Shown here one piece after another: positions 1-11,700 of a stretch of DNA of 64,000 nt. The translations under genes and the position numbers were made by a program. The notes beneath the pieces are model-generated. The model saw only the letters and a list, made by a program, of their open reading frames with translations. It did no database searches and was not told the DNA's origin. The stretch's first letter is position 1. Each line of letters begins with the position of its first letter. This stretch comes from Paulownia fortunei (lineage: Eukaryota; Streptophyta; Magnoliopsida; Lamiales; Paulowniaceae), in the NCBI GenBank assembly GCA_019321725.1, contig CM033116.1:4398642-4462641 (forward strand). The letters run 5' to 3'.

Positions 1-1020
1 TTGCATCAGGTGAAAATAAAGGGAAGAAATAAAAGAAAAACAAGAAAAAGCATTAGTGAGATTAACAAGTCTGAATTGGAAATTGGCAAGGAGGAAAAGG
101 AAACAAACATGTGGAACGTTTAGAAGAACTCCAGTTCAACCAGAGTGGACTGTGAAGAAAGAGAGCATCATGGATTTCTATTTATAGCAAGCAACCCTCC
201 TCGTTGCAAGTTCAGGCAGAGCTAAAAACTTTAATAAATCTAATTATTCCCTTTCTTGTTGATATGACCTCCCACCATTATAAGTGCCCCAAATTTTTTT
301 ATATATATCGAGTGTGCATAAATCCTATAGTTGCGATAGTGTCACTTCATGCTTTTATTACAGCCATAGGTCCAAAACATTCCGCGTATATGTATATGTA
401 TCCCATAATTATCTTAGTTCATGGCCTTAATATGGAGTTCCTTTATAGAGTATATGCCTTGATCAGCCCTTCTTTTATTCTCTCCACTTATAGTACTGTC
501 ATCTTGGAAGTATAGAACTTTGAGAAAAGTTCTAAAGCCCATTGAAAAATTTCGTTTTTTTACCTTAAATACCAAAGGTGACAACTCTTTTAGTAGCTGC
601 ATATGTTCAAACAGCATCTGCAAATTCCATTTCCCTTTCCTTTAGAATAGAATAAGATTTCCAAGATGAATTTACCTTGGTGGGAATTAAACCTACATAT
701 GTGATATGCCTACCTATCTATTCTCATCGTCGCGTATGTGGAAGAAATAGACACAGAGAAAAAAAAAAAAAAAAAAAAGAAGAAGAGTGAAATACCATGT
801 CAAATCATCTTTTATAAATACTTCTTTAATTCTTTTTCAAAATTTCCCAAAAAGAAAAAAAAAAAGAAAAGAAAAGAACACTCCTTCTTTTCTGGTTACA
901 TGCCAGATAATGACTAAACCCAATGTATCCAGAGAGGGAAAGAGCCTATACTTAGCTTCACCTATTTTAAAACCACAATATTTAAATGAAATTCCTCCCA
1001 TTCTGCAGTGATAAGTTGCT
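1..1020. other. Upstream intergenic DNA of the CEN-like gene
   Basis: No coding region is supported here; the few short open frames have no recognisable domains and look like chance. The stretch is AT-rich, with an A-tract near 759-778 and a mixed A/G low-complexity run near 850-877. It should hold the distal promoter of the PEBP gene that starts at 1156, but I cannot name individual regulatory sites with confidence. Confidence 0.6.
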
Positions 1021-1040
1021 TTGCAGGTGCTTGTTTCCAC

Positions 1041-1048
1041 TATAAATA
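1041..1048 (+). promoter_or_regulatory. Probable TATA box of the CEN-like gene
   Basis: A TATAAATA octamer lies 115 bp upstream of the PEBP start codon. Transcription would start roughly 30 bp downstream and give a 5' leader of about 80 nt, which is reasonable for a plant gene. This is inferred from motif and position only. Confidence 0.55.
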
Positions 1049-1155
1049 TATGGGGTTTGCTATCCCATTCTCAGCATCAAATCATCATATATATACATCC
1101 AAGAAGTAGCTTTCTTTTCTCTTTTCGATATTCATCTTCATACATAGTGCCAAAC

Positions 1156-3383
1156 ATGTCATCAGACCCCCTTGTAATTGGTAGAGTGGTTGGAGATGTT
1201 GTTGACAACTTCTCCACCACTGTTAAAATGTCTGTTATTTACAACTCCAAGCAGCATGTCTACAATGGCCATGAACTCTTTCCTTCCACGGTCACCTCTA
1301 AACCTAAGGTTGAGGTTCATGGAGGCGATATGAGAACTTTTTTCACCCTGGTATTAATTTTATTGCTGTTCTTCTGAAAACTTTACCCTTTTCATAATTA
1401 GTACTTAGCTTTTCTATTACATGCATATATAGACAAGCAAGTTGACCTATTTTTAAATATCATAATTTATCTCTCTTTTTGCAATTTTAGCTTACCATTT
1501 CTTAGTGGAAATTTCAGTTTATTTGGGCCAGAAAATTCAAAATTGCCCTTGAAACTGGTCGGAAATTGAAAATTTTTTAAGGATATTTTGGGGGTAAATT
1601 ACATAAAACCTCACTGTATTTTGCAGAAGTTGCAAAAAACTTCATGTACAAAACCTCAACCACCAATATATCGGTGGTGTTGGTGTGATGATAGTGGTGC
1701 TCCGGGAGGTGGTGGTTGAGGTGGTTCTTTGGCTATTTTATAAAATATGATTTTTTGCAATTTCAGCAAAATACACGGTGATTTTATGCAATTTACCTTC
1801 AAAAATCCTCAATTTTTTTAATTATTGACCAATTTCAAGTTAAAATTTGAAATTTTCGCTATATTAAGCTAATATTGTTACTGAATCAATGAATGTTGGA
1901 CTACATAAGCGATAGATAAATGATAAAATTTGAAAATTTACCAAGAAAATGCATTATTGCCTGAACGTATATATCTTAGAAGTTTTCATTCATTTACATT
2001 GTTTACTTCTTTCAGATCATGACGGACCCTGATGTTCCTGGTCCTAGTGATCCATACCTGAGGGAGCACTTGCACTGGTACGCTTTGTTCTTCACTCTTC
2101 AGAAGAAGAATCAAATTAAAGAGGAAAAGAAATATATCTATTGTGTATAAATCCCGATGACCTAATTTACCTGGCAGGAAATTTACGAGGGTTCTTTATC
2201 TTTTAGGGTCATCAGAATGAAAACTTTTTGTACAAAACAGATTTTCTGCTTTATTTCAACATGTTTTCACTGAAAATTAGGAAAATGTATATTTTCTTTG
2301 TAGACCAAATTCCAGTAGCCAACAGCCCACATGTATTGCATGTTTGTCACAGGAGCATCTGTGGTTCATATTTTCACTAGTTACCATCATGAACTAACTA
2401 AACAGTTGGATATATCTTAGTGTGTGAAGTCAGAATCTCAGCCTAGAAGGGATAATATAACATTACATGCATATGTAGTGTTTCGTAACAAAAGGTCATG
2501 TTATGATAGTTAGGCGGAATCTTTTATTTCATAAAATACGTTCACGTTGTGTATATAAAATATTTTTCTTTAACACTAAGTTTAGTTGTTGAATTATAGT
2601 GAAGAAAATATTTTCCTTGCTTTAAAAAGATAGAACTTTGAGCTTTATTTTTTTGCAATTTTCTTTTTCCTCTCCCTTTTTACTCACTAAAATCTGATGT
2701 CGAAACTAAGTATAAAGAATCACTTACATTAATTATATACATGTGATATGAGCAAAATTGGAAGAAATGATCCGAAGTGTATATATAGCAGGTCGGGTGG
2801 AGTCGTCAAAAATCTTCTAATCTGGTTTTTTTGTGTTACCTCCTTTTTTATTGAGTGTCAAAGATCTAACAATGAAATTTATGTTATCTCCAATGTCCCA
2901 AGTAAACAGGATAATACAAACAGTAGTTAATCAGGTTTCTTGAAATTCTTATCTTAGCTTGAACACAACTAATGAAAATCCTAAAAAAGTACTGACAGAC
3001 ATAAATTGACCTGACCAACTCACAGGATAATCACAGATATCCCAGGCACCACGGATTCCACATTTGGTAAGCAAGATTTTCCATCCTAAATCAGACAGAG
3101 AATGATAATCCAACTTTCAAGATTTTTTACCATGTTCCAATTCTTATGTACATGTACAGGTAGAGAAGTAGTGAGCTATGAAATGCCAAGTCCAAATATA
3201 GGGATACACAGGTTCGTATTTCTGCTCTTCAAGCAGAAGAAGAGACTCCAGGGAGTGATCAGCCCACCACTTTGCAGGGATGGATTCAATAGCAGGAAAT
3301 TTGCTGAGGAAAACGAATTAGGCCTCCCCGTCTCCGCTGTCTTCTTCAATTGCCAACGCGAAACGGCTGCCAGAAGGCGCTGA
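1156..3383 (+). CDS. CEN: CENTRORADIALIS/TERMINAL FLOWER 1-like PEBP protein
   Basis: Exons are 1156-1350, 2016-2077, 3026-3066 and 3160-3383, all with GT-AG introns, giving a 173-residue protein. The 62-nt and 41-nt middle exons are the classic PEBP gene structure. The protein contains the ligand-pocket signatures [11 protein letters not shown] (residues 69-79) and [10 protein letters not shown] (114-123), and ends in the plant PEBP tail QRETAARRR. His83 in REHLHW and Asp140 in segment B are the residues that mark TFL1/CEN repressors; FT activators carry Tyr and Gln there. By family knowledge the product works with FD-type bZIPs and 14-3-3 proteins in the shoot apex to delay flowering and keep inflorescences indeterminate. 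Segment B is somewhat unusual ([15 protein letters not shown]). The reading frame is intact. CEN, TFL1 or the related BFT clade cannot be separated without a tree, so the symbol is provisional. Confidence 0.93.
1529..1858. mobile_element. MITE with long imperfect terminal inverted repeats, in intron 1 of the CEN-like gene
   Basis: The left arm (about 1529-1650) pairs with the reverse complement of the right arm (about 1745-1858) over more than 100 bp with mismatches. The clearest blocks are GGTAAATTACATAAAA at about 1593 against GGTAAATTGCATAAAA read from the other strand ending at 1797, and GTATTTTGC followed by TTGCAAAAAA on both arms. A short G-rich centre (about 1680-1730) separates them. 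It has no coding capacity. No clear target duplication was found, so the superfamily is open, possibly Mutator-like because of the long TIR. Confidence 0.75.
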
Positions 3384-6300
3384 TTCGTGATATGTAGCAG
3401 ATGTGTGACTTTCACCAATGGTTTTTCATGTTTTAGTGATCTACATTATCGTCAAGAAAATAAGTCATCTGTGGGTTCTTACACTGATTTAGTCCCCACA
3501 CTTGGTACGAAATAAACTTTGTTGTTGATCTGCTAGCACTGATGATCATATGTGTGATGAAATAGTGTATTTTCTAATATCAGATAAATTATTGTTTGGG
3601 ATATCATTATGTAGGTTTTTTCAATTAAGTTGCGCAAATTTTCTCTACTATGTTGCATACATGTCTGAAATTTTACAGTTTGGATCATATATTATAATTT
3701 TATATTAATTTAAAATGTATATTTAAAAAAATATTTTATATACATAATATGTGTGATATATAATATAAGATACAATAAAGAATTGAGTGGAAGCTTCAAA
3801 ATCAAAATTTTGAAGCTAACAGTTTATCTTTTCATTATTGAGAAGTGTGAGCAAAGAAAAGGTTTGGAATCCCTTCCATGGGTATTTTTTGGTTCTTGAT
3901 TTTGCTCAAACTCTCAAGCACTTAAAAATAGTTTATGGTGATTTATGTGACAAAAATGTTGTGCGATTAAGATTCTCTTAATTACAAAACTTTGCAGTAT
4001 ATAATTACATACCCAAATAATGGATACATCATCTAATTATGTTTCCACTCATCTTGAACGATTTGATAATTATACCTCTAAAAAGTAATTTAGATATCCC
4101 CATTACATCTTGTGATGGAGATGATCTAAATCCATGTTGTAGTTAGAATTTAGATGGTCTAGAAAAACATTGACACTCTTATGAATCCAGATAGTCTAAA
4201 GTTCAGGGTATTCCTACGTTTGTACTTAGAATATTGCTAAGACTAACCTATATATATATATATAAACATATATATATAAGTCCAATTTTTAGAATATTGC
4301 TAAGACTAACTTATGCATAAGTCCAATTTTTTAATTACAATAATCATATGCTACATACATATAAATTTGCGTGTGTGTTTTTGTCACACGTATATACATT
4401 TATTGTACTTTAGTAGTATTATATATATAAACATATATATATAAGTCCAATTTTTAGAATATTGCTAAGACTAACTTATGCATAAGTCCAATTTTTTAAT
4501 TACAATAATCATATGCTACATACATATAAATTTGCGTGTGTGTTTTTGTCACACGTATATACATTTATTGTACTTTAGTAGTATTAATTATCGTTAACAC
4601 ATGTACATACTTACATGATCACTTATGATCACTAGTGATGTGCTCTAAACTTTGTATAGATCAAAAACCTCTAATTTAGTAAATGAATACCTGAAGCCTC
4701 TTCAACCCACATTGAAAAGCATGCAAAAGATTTAGGGGAGGGTTAGGGGTGTTGGAGGTTGCCCAACAAAAATCGTTCGATATTTAAATCAATACTCAAT
4801 TGCGATTAAAATGCAATAGTTTGTATGTAATGTAAAGATGTATGTAATTTAAAGAACGTACCTTATGATCAATGAATGGTATTTATATAACATACAAGTA
4901 AGAAGATAATTGAGGTTAAGAAGGATTCTATTACCTTATTGAATAATTCACACTCAATAAATCTCTTATAAATTGAGGAATGTAGATAAAATAAATATTA
5001 TTTTTTTATTCAAAACTTAACATAAATAGAGTAAGACTCCATTTTTACAAAGGTAAAATTGAATTTATCAATTCTCATTTATCCACTCATCATGTCAATT
5101 CAAACTTATCTAAATATTAAAATTTGATTTATGGCAGTAAATAGGATTTCTAAATATTAAAATTCAATTATCATATTTAACTTAGGCCACACAATAATTA
5201 TTGAAAGATCCCAAATTCAGCTTTTAAAGAGATTTGACAGTCTAGAAAAGGTGCCATTACTAAGGATGTTTCCACCTATTCTAGGTAGATCAACTGTTTC
5301 CACAGTTTTCCTTCTTACTGGGTACCAATCCACCGCAGCTAACTCCTGCACATCTGATGAATACAGTCGAACCTGATGATCTCTAGTCGTAAGAAAAAGT
5401 ACATGTTCCCATTTGAAAGATAACATGGTAGGAAGTTCTAGCCCTTGTCAAAATCAACTTGGTCATAATTAAGTTCTAAAAAATTTACAAAACCATACAG
5501 TACTATTAATCAGTTCAGAAAGTTTTCGAGTTGGGAAATTTCAGAAGCTTCATTTTCAAAGATTTAAATTTTAAATATTTAAAATTTTGAAAATACATTT
5601 ATTTTACACATTTTTACAAAAAATATCCTTTACTTTTACTTTCAAAAATTTCTGATCAAATTTAAAAATAAAAAGATACATACCAACACAATTTCAAATC
5701 TTCTAACATTTTACATCTTCTCATTTAGAAAATATCATAAAACAACTATATTTTTATTATCATTCTTATATAGTTAACATAGAAACATAACTAATATAAA
5801 TATATTTTTATTTTTACACACAAATCTAGTAAAAATATTTTTGACTCTGAAAATAAAACCAAACAGGCTCTCAATTTTCAGTTTGTATCGGGTAAGAATT
5901 TTCCTTAATTATGGTGATTCCTATAGCTCGGATCATAAATTAGTTGAGTATGATCAAACAAGACACAACAGGTATTTTCCATAATTAAGGGAGAAACTTT
6001 TTCAACATTAAGTACAAGCTAGCATGTACAGATCCTGTAACTCAAAAGCTGATGATAAGTTCCTAGGAATAATATAACATGCCTAACTAGTTTGTTCATT
6101 GTACCAGGAAAACAAAAGCTGAGAATACATATGCTCCTAGGGCATGCTTTTGAAGTACAAGAATCAAACTGATGTAACTATGCTTTATTCTATCTCTCTG
6201 AAAAAGCCGTAAAATTCGTTAATGGCTTGTAGTTGAATGTGTAATGTAGACAAGATGCATAGAAATACTGTCTTGTCCCCAAGTACTGTTCAAGTGTCAA

Positions 6301-6503
6301 ACCTTGCACAAACAAAATCTTGTGTTTAATTTATTATTTTCTCCTGTTCTAAAAAATCTTGCATTCTTTTTACGACTTATACTTGGCTTAGATATCAAAG
6401 AATTTTGGTTGGGACTAACCTCCCGAACCTAACAAGATTTTTGATTTCAGGTCTACCCATGTAAAGGATTTGAACATGCAGTCCGGCTTCTACTTGGTCT
6501 CAT
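3384..6503. other. AT-rich intergenic DNA downstream of the CEN-like gene
   Basis: No gene is supported. The first part is the 3' UTR and terminator area of the PEBP gene, with an AATAAA-type hexamer near 3509. The rest is low-complexity AT-rich sequence containing the tandem duplication listed separately. A short minus-strand open frame at 5217-5426 has no recognisable domain. Confidence 0.6.
4228..4585. repeat. Perfect two-copy tandem duplication, 165-bp unit, plus a partial third copy
   Basis: The sequence from about 4256 to 4420 is repeated at 4421-4585 with a period of 165 bp and no mismatch seen. The segment beginning TCCAATTTTTAGAATATTGC occurs at 4281 and again at 4446. A further AGAATATTGCTAAGACTAAC copy at about 4226-4246 shows that an older duplication preceded it. 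Each unit carries TA-rich stretches that could promote slippage or unequal exchange. Confidence 0.92.
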
Positions 6504-8754
6504 TGTTGGGTTCACTATAATCGTAGGGGTATACGCAGCGGAAAATTAAAATTTTTATCAAACATAAATTTAACCCCTTTGATTCGAAAGCGATTTTAAC
6601 GATCGCGCTTATTCAAGTGAATATATATATAAATATAAAATCGGATTATATCTTTCGTGCACTCCGGTTGTTGTAGGGAATGAAGCAATCAATTGCTTAT
6701 CCTGGACTATCAGAACTCGCAGGGATCCAAGTGTCTCCCCTCTATCAGGTCCACGATACGAAAAGCAACACCAATCAAAATGATTCGCTAGTATCCTTTT
6801 AATTGTTTACTAATCTAGAACCGGAGTATATTTTCAAGAACAATAAAGATTGATTCTTTATGTTCTTGAAACAATAATATGAAGAAAATAACAAGAAACT
6901 GATTTTCTTTTTTTTCTTTTCTTTTTTCTTGAAGAGTAAAAATAGAAGACTTTAAACAAAATATTTTTGCTCAAATTTTTTGAATTGAATTATGTAATTT
7001 TCATCCCTCATATATATAGGGTTGAAAATTTTAATCTTTTCCAACTCTTGGAAAGTTTTTCTATTTTGAACTACTTCAAAACCTTATCTTGGAAGGATTC
7101 CAAATCTTTCAAGAACTCTTCTTTTTTTTCACTCTTCTATTGTATGTGGACTAATTTTTGACTACATTAATCATCAAAACTGTCTACATACATTGTTGAT
7201 ATTAATTTGAACTCTTCAAATAATATCAATTCAAATTAATATCAAGATAGATATATATATCATATATATATACTATAATTATATTTATACATAAATTAAA
7301 TCTTAGTGGCCTATTTTATCCTATAAAATTGGTCACTTTATTTATTTATCTATAAATATGTTAATTAAATAAATCATATTTATTTAATTTATTCTCTTCA
7401 TACTTTAGTGGGCTTCTTAAGTGATCCACATTTATTTTGGGTTTGGACTCAAAAATCCCCAAATCAATTCAATTGATTCAATCCCAATTTAATCAATCCA
7501 ATTGATTAATTTAATTTACTCCAATTGGGCTTCCTAATCAAATTAGGTCCAATTAAATAATCCAATTACTTAATTGAATAATTTAATTTAACTATTAAAT
7601 TAAATAGAACCCTTAATTAATTAATTGATCAGTATTAATTAATTAATTTCCAACCATTGGATAAAATCTAAAATTAAAAATGTTACTTTTCATAAAGATG
7701 TGTGACCCTCTTAGGTTCACTACTAAGCTAGTAGTGGGTTTGCAACATTTGCAACTTATGAATAACAATTATTCCAATTAATTAATCTAATTAATTAATC
7801 CGCTTGGAATCAACTCCTTAATTTCAAGAACCTCACTATCCATGAAAACACCTAGCAAGTAATCATGGCAAACTAGTCTTAGGTGAAATAGCGAGTAAAC
7901 CTATTTCAGTTGCGAGTACCATACACGTACGGTCCTTTCGACAGCTAATCTCCTGATTGAATCTAAGGCATGAATTATAAGTCGAAACCCTAAATGATTC
8001 AATTGCTGTGATCCCATTTCAAGTTCCAATGATTCTTGATGAATCATAATTCATTCTGCCTTGACCAAGGTCTTTGAATCACGAACTATGAAAACATAGG
8101 AGATTCCCTTGTTTAAAAAAAAAACAAGTGTCGAATTCTATGTTGGTCACTGACAAACCTCCATGCACACCAGTGCAACACCCAACATACCCCCTTTGTG
8201 ATTGTCAAGCAATCAGAAGATATATCAAAGTGCTGTAGGATGCACACAAGGCTACCATCGTGCCTCAAGTCTAAGGACTAGTCGTGTACTATCGCAACAC
8301 AGAAATTCTTATTTCGACGGGCAAAGCCTCAAACTAAGAATTTCTTGCGGGCCATATTCGGTGTACTTGTTCCCTAATAAGCACCCACATATATGCACTT
8401 ACGTCTCTACGCTAATACCAATGGAATGTGACATCCTCGTCTCACGAGCATGCATTATATGTACGAGTCTTACTGAGCTATTTGATATCCCATCTCAAAA
8501 AACTCTCGACTCGGAACTTATTTAAAACCAAAGCCTTAGAGGCATGTTCCATGATCGCCATCATATGCGCGACCATGCCCCGTAGCTAAATTTGATCTAA
8601 GAACTTTATCTAATGTGCAAAAATAAAAAATGCAAGACATAAGATAAAAAAAATGCCATTTTATTAATATGATTCCCAATAAGATTGTCTTTACAAAAGC
8701 AAAAGAGTATAATACACCCAATCTAATTGGGGCGTTGGGCATCCTACTCTAACA
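6504..8754 (-). mobile_element. Solo LTR (2.25 kb) of a probable Ty1/copia retrotransposon
   Basis: The element starts TGTTGGGTTC and ends CTCTAACA, so it has the TG...CA ends of an LTR. It is flanked by a perfect 5-bp target duplication, CTCAT, at 6499-6503 and 8755-8759. No gag or pol coding and no second LTR lie inside, so it is best read as one long LTR left by recombination between the two LTRs of a full element. The minus-strand orientation is inferred because on that strand it begins TGTTAGAGTAGGATGCCC and ends AACCCAACA, the usual style of long plant copia LTRs. Open frames inside it (for example 8202-8525) are not treated as genes. Confidence 0.82.
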
Positions 8755-8759
8755 CTCAT

Positions 8760-11700
8760 CTCATTCGGGTAAATTCTACACAAAATTTTCACTTTAACTA
8801 TAATTTAAAAACTCCATATCCGTTGAAATTAAAGCTGAACAAGTACAAGAAATCTGTAATACTTTCAACTGTATTCAATTCAATTAGAATAAAGTAAATG
8901 AATCTTCCAATTTTTTTTTCCAGGCATGATAATGATGTTGCTCTCTGCTCAACCACTATTCAATGATTTGAAATTTGCCTAAACCTTGATGGAAAATAAC
9001 GTACGTAAAAATCGAAATTTAAGAACTTAAGGGTACTACCATTGTCAGTCAGTGGAAAATTTCTGAAATCTGGACTAGGTTGCTGGTGATAGAATCACAA
9101 TAGTTTTGTGGGTATAGGTGCGTGTTCAACAACAGAACGATGAGGTACAAGAGTAGTTGAGGGGCTCCAGGCCTCCTTTATTTCCTCGAACCCAATTACA
9201 TAGGAAGTTCGTACATCTTTTCCTAGGATCAAACCTAGCCAGCTCCAAGTACCTACATGCATACATACACATACGTATATATAGATATACATGAGTACAT
9301 ATGTGTGTCAGTGTGTGTGAGTGTGAATTAGTTGTCGGTTGTTTATTGGTTCCCATCAATAATGTTTGGATTTGTTTTGAGTGTTTTGTAAGAATGTATT
9401 GAAAAATGTAATGTATTTGAAAGAAAATATATTAAATAATGTGTTATGTATGTTTAATTTTATTTTAAAAAAATAATTAAAATTGAAAATGAAACCAAAC
9501 ATTGGTAAGAAATTTTACTTGTCAACTTTACATGCATCAAAATATTTTTATAAAGGAGTTCGTTGAATATTTGAATGTAATAGGATCCTTTCAAATATTC
9601 ATCAAATATGAATTTGATTTTTTAATTTTTTTTTAAAATTTGATTAAAAAAATAATACACGCATTTAATAATTTTGACATGTTTAGCATCCAATATTAAT
9701 ATAAAACATATAATTGTATGGTATAAAAACTTAACATGCTAAAACATCATAAACTTGATTACAAAAAAAAAAAAAAATGTATTGATTTTTATGTCTATTT
9801 AAATTTATAGTAAATGCATTAATGACATCTTAACTATAAATTTTAAATAACAATTTATGTATTTTTTACCATAACTCACTAATATGATTTTCTTTCACAC
9901 AAATTTCAAATATTTCGTATTATCCTTTTTAATATAAATATAACTACTTATTCTTTGGTAATGTATTCTAGTTGTGTCGTATTCTATTTTTTTTTATGAA
10001 TTTGGTATCAAAATATTCATATAATATATAATGTTTGAAGCATACCAAAATCAGCCAACACAAATCAAGGAGTTTATATAAGGTAAAATCTCATTTCTTT
10101 ATCCAACACTTAGCATCGTTAGGTTAGGACTCTTTGTAGAATGAACTGAACATATCATCTCGAACCTATTCAGATCAATTCATTTTAAGATTAGTTTCAA
10201 TAATAGACTCATTTCATTCGTTAGCCATGAAGCTATGTTATATACCTCAATAACAATCCAAATATTTAAGGACAAGAGGGTCGTAAATCATCAATCATAT
10301 GGGATTGAACCTAAAAAAATCCATGAAAAGTTCAACCGCTATAATGTGGTCCAAACTTGCTGGATTCAATTAATATATTCGAGATCCTATATCTATATTC
10401 TTGCAACATAATTCAGCAGCTATAGACTTATATAGCTATGATATAAAGGTATTTCAAAATCAGTACAACTCTTGGACAGAAGTTCTCTTTTCTTTCTTTC
10501 TCTTCCAGTTTTCTACTTCCCGTCGGCTCGGGTTAAAGGGGAAACCTAGGCCACAATTTTTTTTATTAATAATATTTTGACTTTTAACTTTTTCAATGCT
10601 GTTTCGTTTTGAAAACGTGGATTTGAAAAGTATGGAGAAAAATGTCCATCTTTTAAAATAGAACTATATTTTTCAAAGAAATTTTAATATTAAAATTAAT
10701 TTACATTCCCTTTTAACCAACATGGACATTAGTATCATATGACAATATCTTTAAGAGTTAGCCAAGTGTTTATTTTAAGTAAAAGTGATTCTTACAATAT
10801 ATGTGTATATGCTACAGAACATGAATAATTGTCAAGTGTCGCATTTTTGTGAAAAAATAAGGTATTTGGAAGGTGAACGTTGCATAACGAACAAATTTCC
10901 CAAGGTTCGGCCATTAATTATATGGTAAGTGAATAAAATACTTATCTTATGAGTATTTACTCTCCTTAAAGTGCAGTACATCAATTATATAATTAATATA
11001 ATTCATTTATCATATAATTAATTTGAGTTCAACTAAATTCTAATTTTCAATTAAAGCTCAAGTCAACATAATTTGTCAATATTTCTTTGCTCTTGCCAAT
11101 GTATTTTCACTTTTTCAATTATCACATTATTTAATTAACATACTGGGCCTGTTGGGCCTTCGTAAGCTTTTCCATTTGGATCAGTAAATACTCTATTTCT
11201 TTATTTACTTTGGGCCTCCACAAGGCAGAATCTTAAAGGCATCTAGCAAAAGCCCAAAAGGAATGACGTTTTCGGCTGAAAGTTTTCAACAAGAAAAGAT
11301 GGCTCAGGTTTGACGTTACACCTTCTGCGTTTTAATTTTGGAAGCAACCATTAAAAAACAGTTGATACAGACAGTATTTTTAAAATCTTATAAGTTTTTA
11401 TAATTTATAAGATATTAAATTTTATTTATATATAAGTCATTGGCATGTTTGGAAAAAAATAAAATTATTAAGTTATCAAAAATATTAAAATTATATGATC
11501 AAACTAAAATAGTTTGTTAACGATCTTGGAAAATAAATAGTGGCCTTCTTATTTTTTTTTAAAGAAGTTTTAAAGATCTTAATATTTTATTTTTAAAATT
11601 TATAATTAAGTTAATACATCTTATAAGCTTTCCAAATAACCTTGAAAGCATAAAGTTGTCATTCCAAATTTCACCCTGCGGTTGGAGTCTGCAGTTTGGG

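Noticed and set aside
1156..3383. FLOWERING LOCUS T (activator) identity
   Set aside because: His83 and Asp140 stand where FT proteins have Tyr and Gln, so the TFL1/CEN side of the family fits better.
4730..4760. Telomere-like GGTTAGGG motif
   Set aside because: Only a single short run with mismatches is seen, not a tandem plant TTTAGGG array.
8202..8525. 107-codon frame inside the solo LTR
   Set aside because: It lies entirely within the 6504-8754 LTR and has no domain.
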